Translations under genes and position numbers: made by a program
Assembly (NCBI GenBank): GCA_020091685.1
Contig: CM034601.1
Span: forward strand, 17,041,320 to 17,105,319
DNA length: 64,000 nt
Source of the DNA: Lutjanus erythropterus
Lineage: Eukaryota > Chordata > Actinopteri > Lutjaniformes > Lutjanidae
Direction of reading: 5' to 3'
The notes under the pieces: generated by a model
What the model saw: the letters and a program-made list of their open reading frames with translations, nothing else
What the model was told of the DNA's origin: nothing
Databases searched by the model: none
In this document: positions 34,001-43,760 of the stretch, in pieces
How the letters are laid out: every line of letters starts with the position of its first letter
Numbering within the stretch: the stretch's first letter is position 1

Positions 34001-37000
34001 AATGCAATTTAGTGGTACATCCCCAAGTGACTTTTAAAGCTAATACTCCTCTTCAGACATATGCTGCATCTGAAATCACATACTACAAACTACATAGCCA
34101 AAGTCTGTGTGTGTGTACTATTGTTCAGTATACTTTTATGTAAATAAACAGTAGTGTACATGTTTTTGGATGCACTGCTCAGTGCATATCACGTCACCTC
34201 CTGAGAGCCTCATTGCCAGTTGTAGAAGTGTAACTGTGGTGGTCTGTGCCAACGACAAACTAATTGGAAAAAATATATTACACGTAGTAAAACTTCACTT
34301 CCATTGAAATTGAAGATAGTTTTGACATTACACCAGAACTGCCTTTTTCTGTTGTGTTGTTATTCCTGAATTGCATTGTGCCATATTTGTGCCGACGTAG
34401 TGTCCAGGGTTGGCATACTGTAATATTTTTCTGGAAATAGGATGCAACTTGCGTACTACTGTTTCATACTCAGACTTTGGACATAGTACAAAATTTCACA
34501 TACTGACTTAGCTTACTAAATAGCATGTTGGTATGGAATTTTGAAAGCAGCCTTTAAATACACAAGCTCTGGTCTCATGATGATGCCAGTATAATATAAT
34601 ACTTACAGATAACAATACATGATATTACATCCACATACATGTTTTAAAAAATGATGTAAACATATGGATGAGAACTTCAAAACACATAATAACATCAAAT
34701 TGCTGGCCATCATAACTTCTCTATGGCTAGGTGCCTCAGTATTCTAAATAGGATGTCCATACACTATTATGATGCAAGAGTTTACAATATACATCCCACC
34801 AGTATTCACAAAGGATTGGAACGTGTACAACTGGGAGAAGCAAACAATCATGAATTGCATCATATTTCGAAAAAAGATCACAGCATCAAAAACAATAAAA
34901 TTAATTAACCCAAACACCCAAAGGACAGCATCAAAATCAAGGCATGTCCTCATAATGATCTGATTTAGGACATCATCCTATTTTCCACATAATGGGAGTT
35001 TGAGATTTTTTTGTTTGATGACTATCAAGTGTCGTGTTTTCGAAAACTTCTCTCTTTCAGATCCAGTCCCCATGGCAGATGGAGAGGAGGAGGAGGAGGA
35101 TAAAGGGGAGGAGCTGGAGGGTATGGTGAGGGTCTCTGCCTTCCCGCTGGACCTCAGAGAACTTCTACCAAGCATCAAGGTCTGGTCTGACTGGATGTTG
35201 GGACACCCAGACCAGTGGAACCCACCACCATGCAGTATAGAGTGAGTACTTTAAACCCGTAATAACTGGTGTTTTTGACCAGTTTGGGGCAGTGGTAACA
35301 AGTTATGAATGCAATATTTACATATCATCACTTTTTAAGTTGATATGGGGAACATGCTAGACAATGATTAGTTATTCATACATCCAGCAGTTGTGGGGCA
35401 ACATTATTATTAATTTGGAGTTGTGTTTCTCTCTACTTGAGTAGTTGCTAACTGTTTCTGGCTGCTGTTTGGTGTGTAGCATGTGCAGTGGTTTTTTTGA
35501 GCTTTCATACTGAAAACAGCTGGTGCTTTGGCTAAAAAAAGATGCTATGAGAGCAGTGACCATGAACCAAAACAGTGAGGCTGAGGGTCAGACAGCTAAA
35601 CACGAGCTCTTTAAAGCTCTGGTGCAAGGGACAATTTTTTGTAGGTTTATGACCACCAACACATTACATATCGATGCTTTGATAAAAAATAACATATTGG
35701 TTATAAAACCTCTAGTTATTACTTCAGAGTAATCTCTACTAGTACTTTACTGGTAGTAGTGCTACTACTACCATTACCACTACTACATAAATGAAACACA
35801 CCATAGTAGTACTTCTTTAAGATACTCATTCCTCACTATCACTTGTGGTTTTTCCTCTCTATCAAGTGGCTGCCCTGATGTTTGGCAGTGCTTGGCTGAC
35901 CTGTGTAACGTGCTGGCCCGTGTTGACCACGGGGAAGTGCCACTGTACAAAGTTGACACTGACGAAAGCGAGGGAGATGAGGAGTTGACTGTGCTGCAGC
36001 TGAAGGAGGACAGGCTACTTGCTGGCTTTGTACCACTGCTGGCTGCACCTCAGGAGCCCTGCTACACAGACAGACACACTGACATGGTGAGTGCAAAGGG
36101 AAATATTTCATGATATGAATGAAAAAAAATAGATGAATGGATGATATTAGTATTTATGTTGTGATTAAGAACCAGCCAGTTCAAATGTAAACTATGTAAG
36201 GACCTTTAAGGCTTAATATTGATAAAATTTAAGAAAAGAACTGCAAGATTAAAGACAATGCTTCAGCAACATGTTTTCATGTTTCAATTTTTATCCGTTT
36301 TTTTTGAGTCAACTTACAAAGAAGTAGAACCTGATTGGCCCTCTTGTGTGCCTTTGAAGTGCTGACTGGCTCATACAGTTAGAACCTTATAGAACCAAGT
36401 TGGAGTTTTACTTTGCAGAAATACCCTTTTTGTTTTCCCAATAAAAGGTTCAAAAACTTATACTTCCAAGAGGATGATTTGTAGCTGGATTTTACATGTA
36501 AGCCTAACCATCCTGTTCACATGCTCACATATCTTCATCCTCTCTCCTCAGGCAATAGCTGCAGATTGTAAGAGAGTCACAGTGCTTAAGTACTTTCTGG
36601 AGGCTTTGTGCGGACAGGAGGAGCCTCTGTTGGCCTTCAAGGGAGGCAAATATGTCTCTGTGGCAACTTCTGCTCCATCTAACCTTTCAGTGGATATAAG
36701 AAGCAGGCAGGATTCTCTAACAGAGAAAGAGGTGACTGTCTTTTGCCTTTTTTCCCTGTAATAACCTTTTCTCTTTATTTGGCTACCCCTTTTTTCTCTT
36801 ATTGCACTCCTTTCAAAATTTGACCTACACAAATGTATGTAAATGCTAAAATTAAAGGAAGCAGTGAAAGCCATATTGCTGAAAGTGTCTTATCCATGTC
36901 TGTGTATGTTTGGCAGGCTGATGATGTCATAGTCGAAGCAGAGTCCTCTTTCTCTGCATCAGAAGGAGAGGAGGATGGCGAGGAGGAGGGTGACAGTGAG

Positions 37001-40000
37001 AATGACATCAGACAGCTAAAGGCACGGCGCCACGTCCTCGCCAACAAACTGGCACAGCAACAGAAGCGCAGGGATAAAATTCAGGTAAAACTGCTTTATT
37101 AACAATAAATATTCAAATTGGGAAATAAATTGTCATGGGCATTTGTTGTTTAAAGCTGGAACTATTAAATGTCAGACATACAGACAACTAAAATGGCCTG
37201 TTCAGTTGCTAATGGATTTTATTGAATGTCAGTTTTATAATAACACCAGGGTGTTACTATAAAATTGCATTAACCAACAATTACACCTTCCATTGTTAGG
37301 AAAATCCCTATGGGCTAGTGTAGAAATGTTCAGCTGGCAAAAGCATTTCAGATGATGTTGAAAGAATTTAAATTGGTTTCTTTCTGGTCATGCGTGTGTC
37401 GTAGTAAGTATCATTTGTGTAGGGCAGGTGTATGAAGTTATACCAGGGTTTCTGCATGTCCTTAAAACTTCTAAAATCCAGTAATCTGTATTTTAGCCCT
37501 TAAAATGTCCTCAGTAAGATTTTGAGAGGTTTTAAAAATCGATTGAATTATGACGTTAACCTTACTTTTGTAAAGTTTTATTAACTTTTGGGGGAAAATT
37601 GTATTCATCACACTGTGACAACTACAAAACAAAGCAATTGTTGACCCTATAACCACTAAAGCAAACTGTGCATGTACTAATTTGTGAACTAGGTCTTAAA
37701 TTGTATTCATAATGGTATTTGAAAGTTCTTAAAAACTGTGTGTTTGTATTCCAGGAGGTGCTGCAGACAGGCGGGCAGTTGGAGCTGGAAGTGAGGCCTC
37801 TCTTTTTGGTTCCAGATACTAATGGATTCATTGATCACTTGGGAGGGCTGAAGAAACTCCTTCAGTGTGGAACATACATAATAGTTGTGCCACTCATCGG
37901 TAAGACTGAAAGCCAAACAAAAAAAAAGAGGAAAGTAATTAAAGGATGAGTACACTCTCTAGTGGTGCTGTGACTAGGCTTACTGCCTAGTAATAGCCAT
38001 CACCGGTGTTACACAATGTTCAAGCATACACGATTACATTACTTGCCCACCGTCCCCACCCTCTGAGTGTGGTATCAGTACTAGGATGGACGTCACTCTA
38101 CAGTTATAGACTCTTGATATTCTTTGGCTGTTCCACAGCACACAGTATCTATCTAGATATACACCTTTTCTCGAAGTTACATACCATTAGGTTGGGTGAT
38201 GTAGACAAAATGAAATACCACAATATTCTTGGCCAAATATCTGAATGTTAATATTGTAGTGATCACCATTGCTGCTTTAACAAAATATTAGCACAATGAG
38301 ATTTTTTGATAAATAATCATCAGTAATACCGAATATAAAGTGGGTAAGGTTGATAATAGCTCAGTCTGGTAAGTTCAGAAAATTACATCACTTTACTCTA
38401 ATTCAGCTTTTAAAACCTGGAAAGCCAACACTTATGCCATATTAGAATATAATGGCATCCAGAATGTAAGACGATATCTCGTCCCATCTCATGATATCAA
38501 TATAATATCGCTGACATACAGGTGAGTTTTCTGTTGTTCAATACAATTACAATGAAGCGTTAGCTTATCGTCAAAACTAAGGATAACTTGGCTTAAACCA
38601 AGCTAACCTTTGCAAGGAGCTAACGTTACAACTGATGGGCACTTAATGTTAACATTACTTTACAATTTATCTGTGGATTTCAGCTACAGTTGTTTGGGGC
38701 AGTCTGGGTGGATGTTTGATAGATCTGACAAACTCGATACTTAATGAACCAGCTCTCTAAGCATTCGTTTTGATCAAAGTAAGGGGAAGATCTGAAGATC
38801 TAATAATAAAGATCAAAGTTAGCGCTCTACAGAGGTCTACACAGTGTCATAGACGAATAACTTCTTTGAAAATGTCTGGTGCAATCAGTAACACTGATAT
38901 TGTCATGTGTTTATTAACCAGTGAGAAAAAATGATAAGAAAGCCCCATGTGTCTGCCGTTTAGTAAAGAAACAGGAATCTCTGTCATGTATAGTTGTTTA
39001 TTTATACTGATGTGATGTGTGTTCTCTCTCTCAGTGATTACAGAGTTAGATGGCTTGGCTAAAGGCCAGGACAACCTTGGTGGAGGAGTGGGGTTAGGAG
39101 GGCGCAGCACTGGCAATCGTGGCAACTACAATGTTAGTGCGGCCCATGTGCGGGCCGTGCAGGAGAAGGCTCGGTTGGCAGTGGCTTTCCTAGAGAAAGG
39201 TTTTGAAGCCAGGGAACCATGCCTCAGAGCCCTGACAAGCAGAGGAAATCAGCTTGAGTCTATTGCCTTCCGCAGTGAAGACACCTCTGGACAGCAGGTG
39301 AGATGATTAATATTATTTTGTTTTATTACTTTTTGGTAATTTTACTGTAAAGCAGTGGTTTACTGCTGATGAAAGATTACTACATACCTTATATTCCAAA
39401 AAAGTTGGGATGTTTTGTTAAACATAAAGTAAAAACAGAATGTAAGGTTTTGCAAAACCTATTTGACTTATATTCAATTGAATGCAGTACAAAGATAGTT
39501 ATTTGATGTTCAAACTGTTTTTATAGTTTTTTCTAAATATACACCAATTCTGAATTTGATGCCTGCAACACGTTCCAAAGAAGCTAGGACTGCAGTAAAA
39601 AAAAGACTGGGGAAAGTTGAGGAATGCTAAAAAAAAAAGGAACATTTCAAAGGTAACCAAGTTAACTGGTAACGTGTGACAGTATCATGAGACTCAAAAG
39701 GCTCAGTCATTCATAAGTAAGGATGAGGCGAGGTTCACCACTTTGAGAAAAACTTTAAGAGCGATTTTCAACTCGCAGTCGCAAGGAATTTGGGGATTTC
39801 ACCATGTACAATTCATAATATCATTAAAGGATACAAATCATTCAAAGAAACCTCTGCACATGGCAGGCAAGTTCAAAAAACAATATTGCATTCATTTGAC
39901 CTTTGACCCCTCAGGCTGCACTGTTGACATAATTATATAATTATAAAGGACATTATTAGATGGACTGGGGAACACTTTGAAAACTGTTGTCAGTAAACAG

Positions 40001-41090
40001 TTTATTGCTCTACTAATGCAAGTTAAGATTCTACCATGCAAAGAGAAAGACTGAAACACTGCCGACTTCTCTGAACCATGAACCATCCACATTGTTAGCA
40101 GCTCTAACCTCAAAAGCCAGCATCTGTGATGATATGGAGGTGTGTTAGTGTCCGTGGCATCATGGGTAGCATCAGCATTAACGCTGAAAGATACATACAG
40201 ATTTTGGAGCAACATACACTGCAAACCAGTCTCTTTCAGAGGTTTCTGCTTATTTCAGCAAGACAATGCCAAGACACATTCTGCATGTGTTACAGTAGCA
40301 TGGGTTCATGATAAAAGAGTTCAGGTAACTACACTGACCTGCCTGCGGCCCAGAACTGTGCATTATGAAGCACAAAAGACTTTTGAGCAACTGAAGTCAT
40401 ATATCAAGCAGGAATGGAAAAGAATTTCACTTTCAAAACTTCAAAAATTAGTGTCTTCAGTTCCCAAGCGCTTACTGAGTATTGTTAAAAGAACAGGTAA
40501 TCTAACCATGTTCCTGTGCCAACTCCTTTGGAACATGTTGCAGGTATCACATTCAGAATGAATGTATATTTACAAAAAACAAAGTTAATCTGTTTGAACA
40601 TTAAATACTTTCTCTTTGTGCTGTATTCAATTGAATTTAGTTCAGAAAGTATTTGCAAATCATTGCTCCCTGTTTTTATTTGTTTTTTTATACCATGTTC
40701 CAAGTTTTTGGGAATTGGAGTTGTACTTACATCTGATGTTTGTAATGTTTTTCAGTGACTTAGTTTTCTGTTTTTCCACAGGGTAACAATGATGATGTAA
40801 TTTTGTCCTGCTGTCTCCATTACTGCAAAGACAAGGCAAAAGATTTCATGCCTGATCAGAGAAGTATGTAACATTAACTCTTGGTGTTTATATGTCCTCA
40901 TACATATGGAAACACTTACAAATTCTTACTACTCTTTGGCTTTTCCTCCACGCAAACAGATGGGACAGTGAGGCTCCAAAGGGAGGTGGTACTCCTTACA
41001 GATGACCGCAACCTGCGCGTCAAAGCTTTGACCCGCAATGTCCCGGTCCGAGACATCCCCGCTTTCCTCAGCTGGGCCAAAGTGGGCTGA
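21931..41090 (+). CDS. smg6: SMG6 (EST1A), nonsense-mediated decay endonuclease; 19 coding exons
   Basis: SMG6 cleaves mRNAs near premature stop codons in the cytoplasm, acting with UPF1 and the exon junction complex; it was first described as telomerase-binding EST1A. Nineteen exons with consensus GT/AG sites join in phase to 5001 nt, 1666 residues plus TGA; human SMG6 is about 1419 residues. Domains in order: start [16 protein letters not shown]; two exon-junction-binding-like motifs at about 40-60 and 160-180; a long Lys/Glu/Arg-rich disordered part to about 650; RGRG motifs and the conserved [15 protein letters not shown] and [10 protein letters not shown]; the 14-3-3-like/TPR region from about 790 to 1250; an acidic linker (1405-1460); and a C-terminal PIN nuclease with acidic residues D1481, D1600/D1601 and D1638/D1639. 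Start chosen by similarity to human MAEGLERVRISASELR. No frameshift or stop interrupts it, so it should be functional. Confidence 0.97.
22930..23200 (+). repeat. interspersed repeat in SMG6 intron 1
   Basis: Contains aaagggatagttatcccaaa, atgaaaattcagtcatta and ctattcaccctcacgcc, the signature of a very common fish repeat. The right boundary is approximate. Confidence 0.6.
23383..25783 (+). CDS. smg6: SMG6 exon 2, giant exon (residues 31-831)
   Basis: This 2401-nt exon follows a ttctttctacag acceptor; the frame open upstream to 23259 is intron. It encodes both exon-junction-binding-like motifs (RPDLQRYQ, about 48-55; [11 protein letters not shown], about 166-176), then some 450 residues of Lys/Glu/Arg/Gly/Asn low-complexity sequence, a Ser-rich patch ([15 protein letters not shown]), an RGGG/RGRGG region, the conserved [22 protein letters not shown] and [14 protein letters not shown] segments, a Pro/Tyr/Gly-rich stretch, and ends in [12 protein letters not shown], the start of the folded TPR region. 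The purine-rich coding strand produces long mirror frames on the minus strand (up to 200 codons), which are not genes. Confidence 0.95.
25911..26117 (+). mobile_element. tRNA-derived SINE in SMG6 intron 2
   Basis: The head has Pol III promoter boxes: A-like tagcccagttag near 25922 and B box GGTTTGACTCC at 25985-25995 (one base from consensus). The body ends in ccc(a)n-rich sequence. It is flanked by gtctgaagta (25900-25909) and gtctgaacta (26118-26127), a 10-bp target duplication with one mismatch, as expected for LINE-mediated insertion. A second copy lies at 57036-57270 on the minus strand. It landed inside an older 'cttaaaa'-rich repeat that surrounds it. Confidence 0.88.
26465..26657 (+). 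CDS. smg6: SMG6 exon 3 (residues 831-895)
   Basis: Encodes [20 protein letters not shown] and [20 protein letters not shown], the strongly conserved start of the 14-3-3-like/TPR domain. Acceptor ctttctag, donor gtaagg, ends in phase 0. Confidence 0.95.
26935..27045 (+). CDS. smg6: SMG6 exon 4 (residues 896-932)
   Basis: Encodes [20 protein letters not shown] and RPLRKT; TPR region. Acceptor tgctttacag, donor gtacag. Confidence 0.95.
27379..27485 (+). CDS. smg6: SMG6 exon 5 (residues 933-968)
   Basis: Encodes [20 protein letters not shown] and [15 protein letters not shown], almost identical to the human protein as I recall it. Ends in phase 2 with donor gtagta, a slightly unusual donor. Confidence 0.95.
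27899..27977 (+). CDS. smg6: SMG6 exon 6 (residues 968-994)
   Basis: Encodes [20 protein letters not shown] and LLAVYT, the TPR core. Donor gtaagt. Confidence 0.95.
28230..28340 (+). CDS. smg6: SMG6 exon 7 (residues 995-1031)
   Basis: Encodes [20 protein letters not shown] and [17 protein letters not shown], conserved TPR helices. Confidence 0.95.
28490..29135. repeat. fold-back repeat, copy 2, in SMG6 intron 7
   Basis: Same arms as 18345-19215 (gaggttgtatgaggtacttat..., cccagtttggagaagcag on the left; the complement around ctctgcttcttc... on the right near 29069) and the same interior words (gaccagcaactcctg, ggagttcggttggttt). No coding capacity. Confidence 0.72.
29445..29660 (+). CDS. smg6: SMG6 exon 8 (residues 1032-1103)
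   Basis: Linker exon. It keeps VEIWVRP and [15 protein letters not shown], matching the human LEIWIHP and DSEQENGLGSLSPSD segments, but the first half is replaced by an Arg/Gly-rich VRGRGRGED stretch where human has a DLSPDQWRKGK motif (human wording from memory). Confidence 0.93.
30060..30890 (+). repeat. 'tagtcgactagtc' element in SMG6 intron 8
   Basis: Runs from gcgattagttgactg...gattaaacg to gactagtcaactag...gcgtttaatcaacagggaaa. The same sequence occurs inverted at 54938-55770, where it is interrupted by another element. The end words are inverted repeats of each other (gattaaacg / cgtttaatc). No transposase frame. Confidence 0.72.
31342..31403 (+). CDS. smg6: SMG6 exon 9 (residues 1104-1124)
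   Basis: Short exon encoding [20 protein letters not shown], conserved. Ends in phase 2. Confidence 0.93.
32154..32299 (+). CDS. smg6: SMG6 exon 10 (residues 1124-1173)
   Basis: Encodes [20 protein letters not shown] and [20 protein letters not shown], the conserved C-terminal part of the helical domain. Ends in phase 1. Confidence 0.94.
32578..32691 (+). CDS. smg6: SMG6 exon 11 (residues 1173-1211)
   Basis: Frame carried over from exon 10 gives [20 protein letters not shown] and [14 protein letters not shown], matching the human 'SVIQEQAAALGLAMFSLLVRRCTCLLKE' region. Other frames through it are spurious. Confidence 0.93.
34060..34553. repeat. short inverted-end repeat in SMG6 intron 11
   Basis: Left end atgctgcatctgaaatcacatac and right end gtatggaattttgaaagcagcc are imperfect inverses, and the interior has paired 'tagtactt/agtatac' words. 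It looks like a nonautonomous DNA element; target duplication not clear. Confidence 0.5.
35061..35241 (+). CDS. smg6: SMG6 exon 12 (residues 1211-1271)
   Basis: Acidic start ([13 protein letters not shown]) then [20 protein letters not shown] and HPDQWNPPP, conserved with human. Ends in phase 2. Confidence 0.95.
35867..36086 (+). CDS. smg6: SMG6 exon 13 (residues 1271-1344)
   Basis: Encodes [20 protein letters not shown] and [20 protein letters not shown], conserved. An acidic insertion [10 protein letters not shown] lies between them. Ends in phase 0. Confidence 0.95.
36552..36731 (+). CDS. smg6: SMG6 exon 14 (residues 1345-1404)
   Basis: Encodes [20 protein letters not shown] and [17 protein letters not shown], nearly invariant in vertebrate SMG6. 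Confidence 0.96.
36917..37084 (+). CDS. smg6: SMG6 exon 15 (residues 1405-1460)
   Basis: Acidic linker (DDVIVEAE..., [20 protein letters not shown]) followed by a predicted helix rich in Lys, Arg and Gln ([16 protein letters not shown]) leading into the PIN domain. Confidence 0.94.
37437..37745 (+). repeat. 'cttaaaa' repeat adjoining the exon 16 acceptor
   Basis: Opens with cagggtttctgcatgtcctt and has repeated (t)cttaaaa/t words at 37459, 37498, 37694 and 37730, the pattern of the repeat that also surrounds the SINE near 25835-26330. Its right edge nearly reaches the exon 16 splice acceptor at 37754. Confidence 0.45.
37755..37899 (+). CDS. smg6: SMG6 exon 16, start of PIN nuclease (residues 1461-1509)
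   Basis: Encodes [20 protein letters not shown], containing the first catalytic Asp (D1481) of the PIN fold, and YIIVVPLI. Ends in phase 1. Confidence 0.96.
38187..38530. repeat. hAT-like MITE ('ggttgggtgatgtagacaaa') in SMG6 intron 16
   Basis: Shares tgataaataatcatcagta, gtaagttcagaaaattaca and terminal 'cgatat/atatcg' words with 45975-46965 and 57431-57705. The left end resembles the ggctgggcgatat type of fish MITEs. Boundaries approximate. Confidence 0.6.
39035..39297 (+). CDS. smg6: SMG6 exon 17, PIN domain with Gly-rich loop (residues 1509-1596)
   Basis: Encodes [12 protein letters not shown], then a Gly/Asn/Ser/Arg-rich loop (1521-1549), then [20 protein letters not shown] and [20 protein letters not shown]. 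The loop is about 17 residues longer than in the human protein as I recall it. The flanking core is intact. Confidence 0.95.
39381..40725 (+). mobile_element. degenerate Tc1/mariner-type transposon in SMG6 intron 17
   Basis: Long inverted ends of about 140 bp: the left tacataccttatattcc...gatgttcaaactg pairs with the right end, which read inversely begins tacaactccaattccc and runs to atgttcaaacag. Both ends carry TA, the Tc1/mariner target. The interior retains a transposase tail: [17 protein letters not shown] near 40256 (with the second catalytic Asp), then [11 protein letters not shown] and [15 protein letters not shown]. The DLSPIEN-type segment holding the third acidic residue, which I expect between these blocks, is missing, and the N-terminal half is gone. 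It is inactive and deleted, sitting wholly in the intron. Confidence 0.82.
40782..40863 (+). CDS. smg6: SMG6 exon 18 (residues 1597-1624)
   Basis: Encodes [20 protein letters not shown] and DFMP; D1600/D1601 belong to the PIN active site. Ends in phase 1. Confidence 0.96.
40960..41090 (+). CDS. smg6: SMG6 exon 19, last coding exon (residues 1624-1666)
   Basis: Encodes [20 protein letters not shown] and [16 protein letters not shown] then TGA (41088-41090). The TDD pair (1638/1639) supplies the last acidic catalytic residue. The ending is the same as in human SMG6. Confidence 0.97.
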
Positions 41091-43410
41091 GAACCAGGCT
41101 AAGCTGGAATCAAAAGGAACCCAACTGCTGAAGCCTGCTTGCCACTCAGCCAAGGAGAGAAGACACACTTAAAGCAGAGGAAGAAGAGGAGGAGATAACA
41201 GGGGAGAGGAAATGATTGAGAAAGCGAAGAACCACTTCTTATGAAATACAAGCAAATGTAGTGAGAGCAGGGTGGTTTCAATGAGCTTTTTCCCCCTTGT
41301 GATGAAGTGTGTGTGTGTATGTATGTGTGAAGATCAGCGAGCTTCCCCAGACAGACAAGGGAGACTTAATAAGTCTCAGGAAGGCTGGAGTGGAAGGGAG
41401 AAACTAAGGAGTGATTTGATTTGGAAGTCGTCTGGTCCGGCCTCAAGCCTCTGCTCCTAGTTAGTGAGTGTACTCTGCAAGCAGTATTAAAATTTGAGGC
41501 TAATGATAGAATGAGGCAGAGGGAGGGAGGGAGAGTGTTAATGGTCATTTAATTGATTAAAGACAGCAGTAATGAAGGTCATAACTGGCACTTCCACACT
41601 CATCTGAGGGCCCAGTCATATTTGACTGCTTTGGCCTCAACAGCAGAGCTGAGTGGAAGCTAGACGCCGGAGAGAAGCACAGCTGGAGGGTCTTTGTCAG
41701 GACAGTGAAAAGTGGCTGATTGTAGTGGCGGTTAATTAATGCAACCTCAACACCTTCATGCAGGTATGGTATTTCCTGCTAACCCAGGAAGTGCCCAATG
41801 CCTGTTTGGTAATTTGGGTTGTTCCTCCAGCTTGATGCTAACATTGAGGTTATTGTAAGAAAATGTTTTTAAAGTCAACAAAAAACATTAATTATTATTT
41901 ATGTTTTTGTTGTTTTTACTTGTTTTTCCAGCTCATTTGTAAAAAGTTTTGTTTCCTTCTTGGAGGCAATTTCTCCATTTTGTTGACTGATAATAGGCAC
42001 CTGCAAAGCCTTCCCAAACAAACCAACCAACCAGCAAACAAACAAAAAAAAAATGTGTGAAACATCCGTTTTTGTTTAGTTTTTTTTTTTTTAATCGGAT
42101 CTGGGAGAAAATTATTAATCTCTGTTTTGGAGCAGTGTGACATTTAATATATCAAGACTATTCAGTTGGTTTGTGGTGAGTTTTTTCAGTTCCACTTCTG
42201 CTATAATTCTGGATTTTTTTTTCCTTTGAGTGAAATTCCACCCATTTCTCTTTAAATATGGAACAGATCTTCAAATAGTGTTTAAGTGCTACCACGAGGT
42301 TAAGATTGTTTGGTCCTTGACAATGACTTTGCAGATACTTTATTATCACGTACCATTGCTGACTATTTCACCTCATTTTGTATTCATCTTTACATATTTT
42401 CACAATTTCATATCAGTCTTTTTGTTCTTTTCAGTTCATACCACCACTGCAGTTTACTTTTTCTTAAAATGTTTTTAATCACCAATGGCCATTTCCTCTT
42501 CAGAGTGCGATTGTTTTTTTGTTTTTTTTTCCAAGGTCACATATCCACTTCAGTTATCTACTCAGCTGAAACAAAATGCATGAGGTGTACCACCATATAT
42601 TACAGCCTGCAAAAACAACACCTCGCTGACACATCATCAACAAACATTGAACACAAAGGAAGAATTTGTGTGTGCGTTTTTGCTTGCTCTACATTGCTAT
42701 GGGAGATTCTGAGTTATTTCAGTGTTGGTCTGTGTGCGCTTGAGACTGTCTGGATGCTCAAAATAGATGTAATCTACACCTGTGTCCTCTGTTACATCAT
42801 ACATGATTCATCAGTCACTAATCACAGTTTGTGATATGGATTTAAAATAATACTGTATGTGTTAAGTGGCTAACTTGCTTTGTATTTGTCCTGTAGCTTT
42901 ACAGCTAAGCTTATACAGCTTCCATCAGCATTTGATGTTTTGTATTTATGTGAACAGTCTGACAGGTTTAATCATTTTTTCAGCTTCTCGGTTCTGGTGC
43001 AACTGTAGTGCTTAGTACAACCAGCTGTTTTGTGGCACTGCTGCAGTGTTGTAGTGTTGGAGCAAATGTAGTAAATATATAATCACTTTAACACAGTCAC
43101 TTCCATCATTAAAAATGTTTTGAAACCATTGTTTTTAATCTCATCACTGTGTAAATGAAGAATATGTTATTGTAAGAATAGACCTTTTTCACAGACATTT
43201 TGATTTGTCATAACAGGAAAGACACAGTGGTTACTAATATTAACAATTCCTGAAGAGTTCCAGTGAGCATTCACAATACCAGCACCCTGAATCTGAAGCA
43301 GCTAAATGTAATTCAGCCATTTTTTTTATTATTATTTACACCTGTACTTTCTTCTGTGATTTGTCAAATTTACTTGATCTTGAAGTAGCAATAAACAGAG
43401 GCAGATCAAC
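41091..43410 (+). other. smg6: probable SMG6 3' UTR
   Basis: No intron signals or new coding exon follow the stop. The stretch contains T-rich and A-rich runs and ends with an AATAAA signal at 43390. Length inferred from the first good poly(A) signal; earlier ATTAAA words (for example near 41567) could give shorter forms. Confidence 0.5.
43390..43395 (+). terminator. smg6: candidate SMG6 poly(A) signal AATAAA
   Basis: Canonical hexamer; the T-rich and GT-containing sequence that follows is compatible with cleavage near 43410. Another AATAAA at 43975 is a possible alternative. Confidence 0.4.
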
Positions 43411-43594
43411 AAAACTTTCCATTTTTGCTACTTTCTGGAATCAGTGGAATAGGACTGGACAAGACATCAATATTATATCAATATAGTGAACTGAGACTAG
43501 ATATTGTCATCTCATCGTATTATTTTTTTGTGAAAGTAACACTGTAGTCCTCCCTGCAGTATTGTTTCAACAATGATAAATCAAGTCTATTTTT

Positions 43595-43760
43595 TTGTAT
43601 AGTGCCAAATCATAACAGCACTTTTTCATGCAGAGGAGGTCTAGACTGAACTCTTTATAATATTATTTACTGAGACAATAGTTCCCACCAACAGCAAGCA
43701 CAAAGTCGGCCATGGCGAGGACAAAACCTCCTGTTAACAGGCAGAAACCTTGAGGGAATC
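43595..43760 (+). repeat. interspersed repeat fragment ('aacaggcagaaacctt' type)
   Basis: Contains tagtgccaaatcataacagc, then agcaagcacaaagtcggc, atggcgaggacaaaacctcc and tgttaacaggcagaaacctt, a word series I recognise from many fish loci. Element class not resolved. Confidence 0.5.

Noticed and set aside
42310-42834. 174-codon plus-strand frame downstream of SMG6
   Set aside because: It lies in the T-rich probable 3' UTR, is Phe/Leu/Cys-rich with no recognisable motif, and lacks any splice or promoter context.
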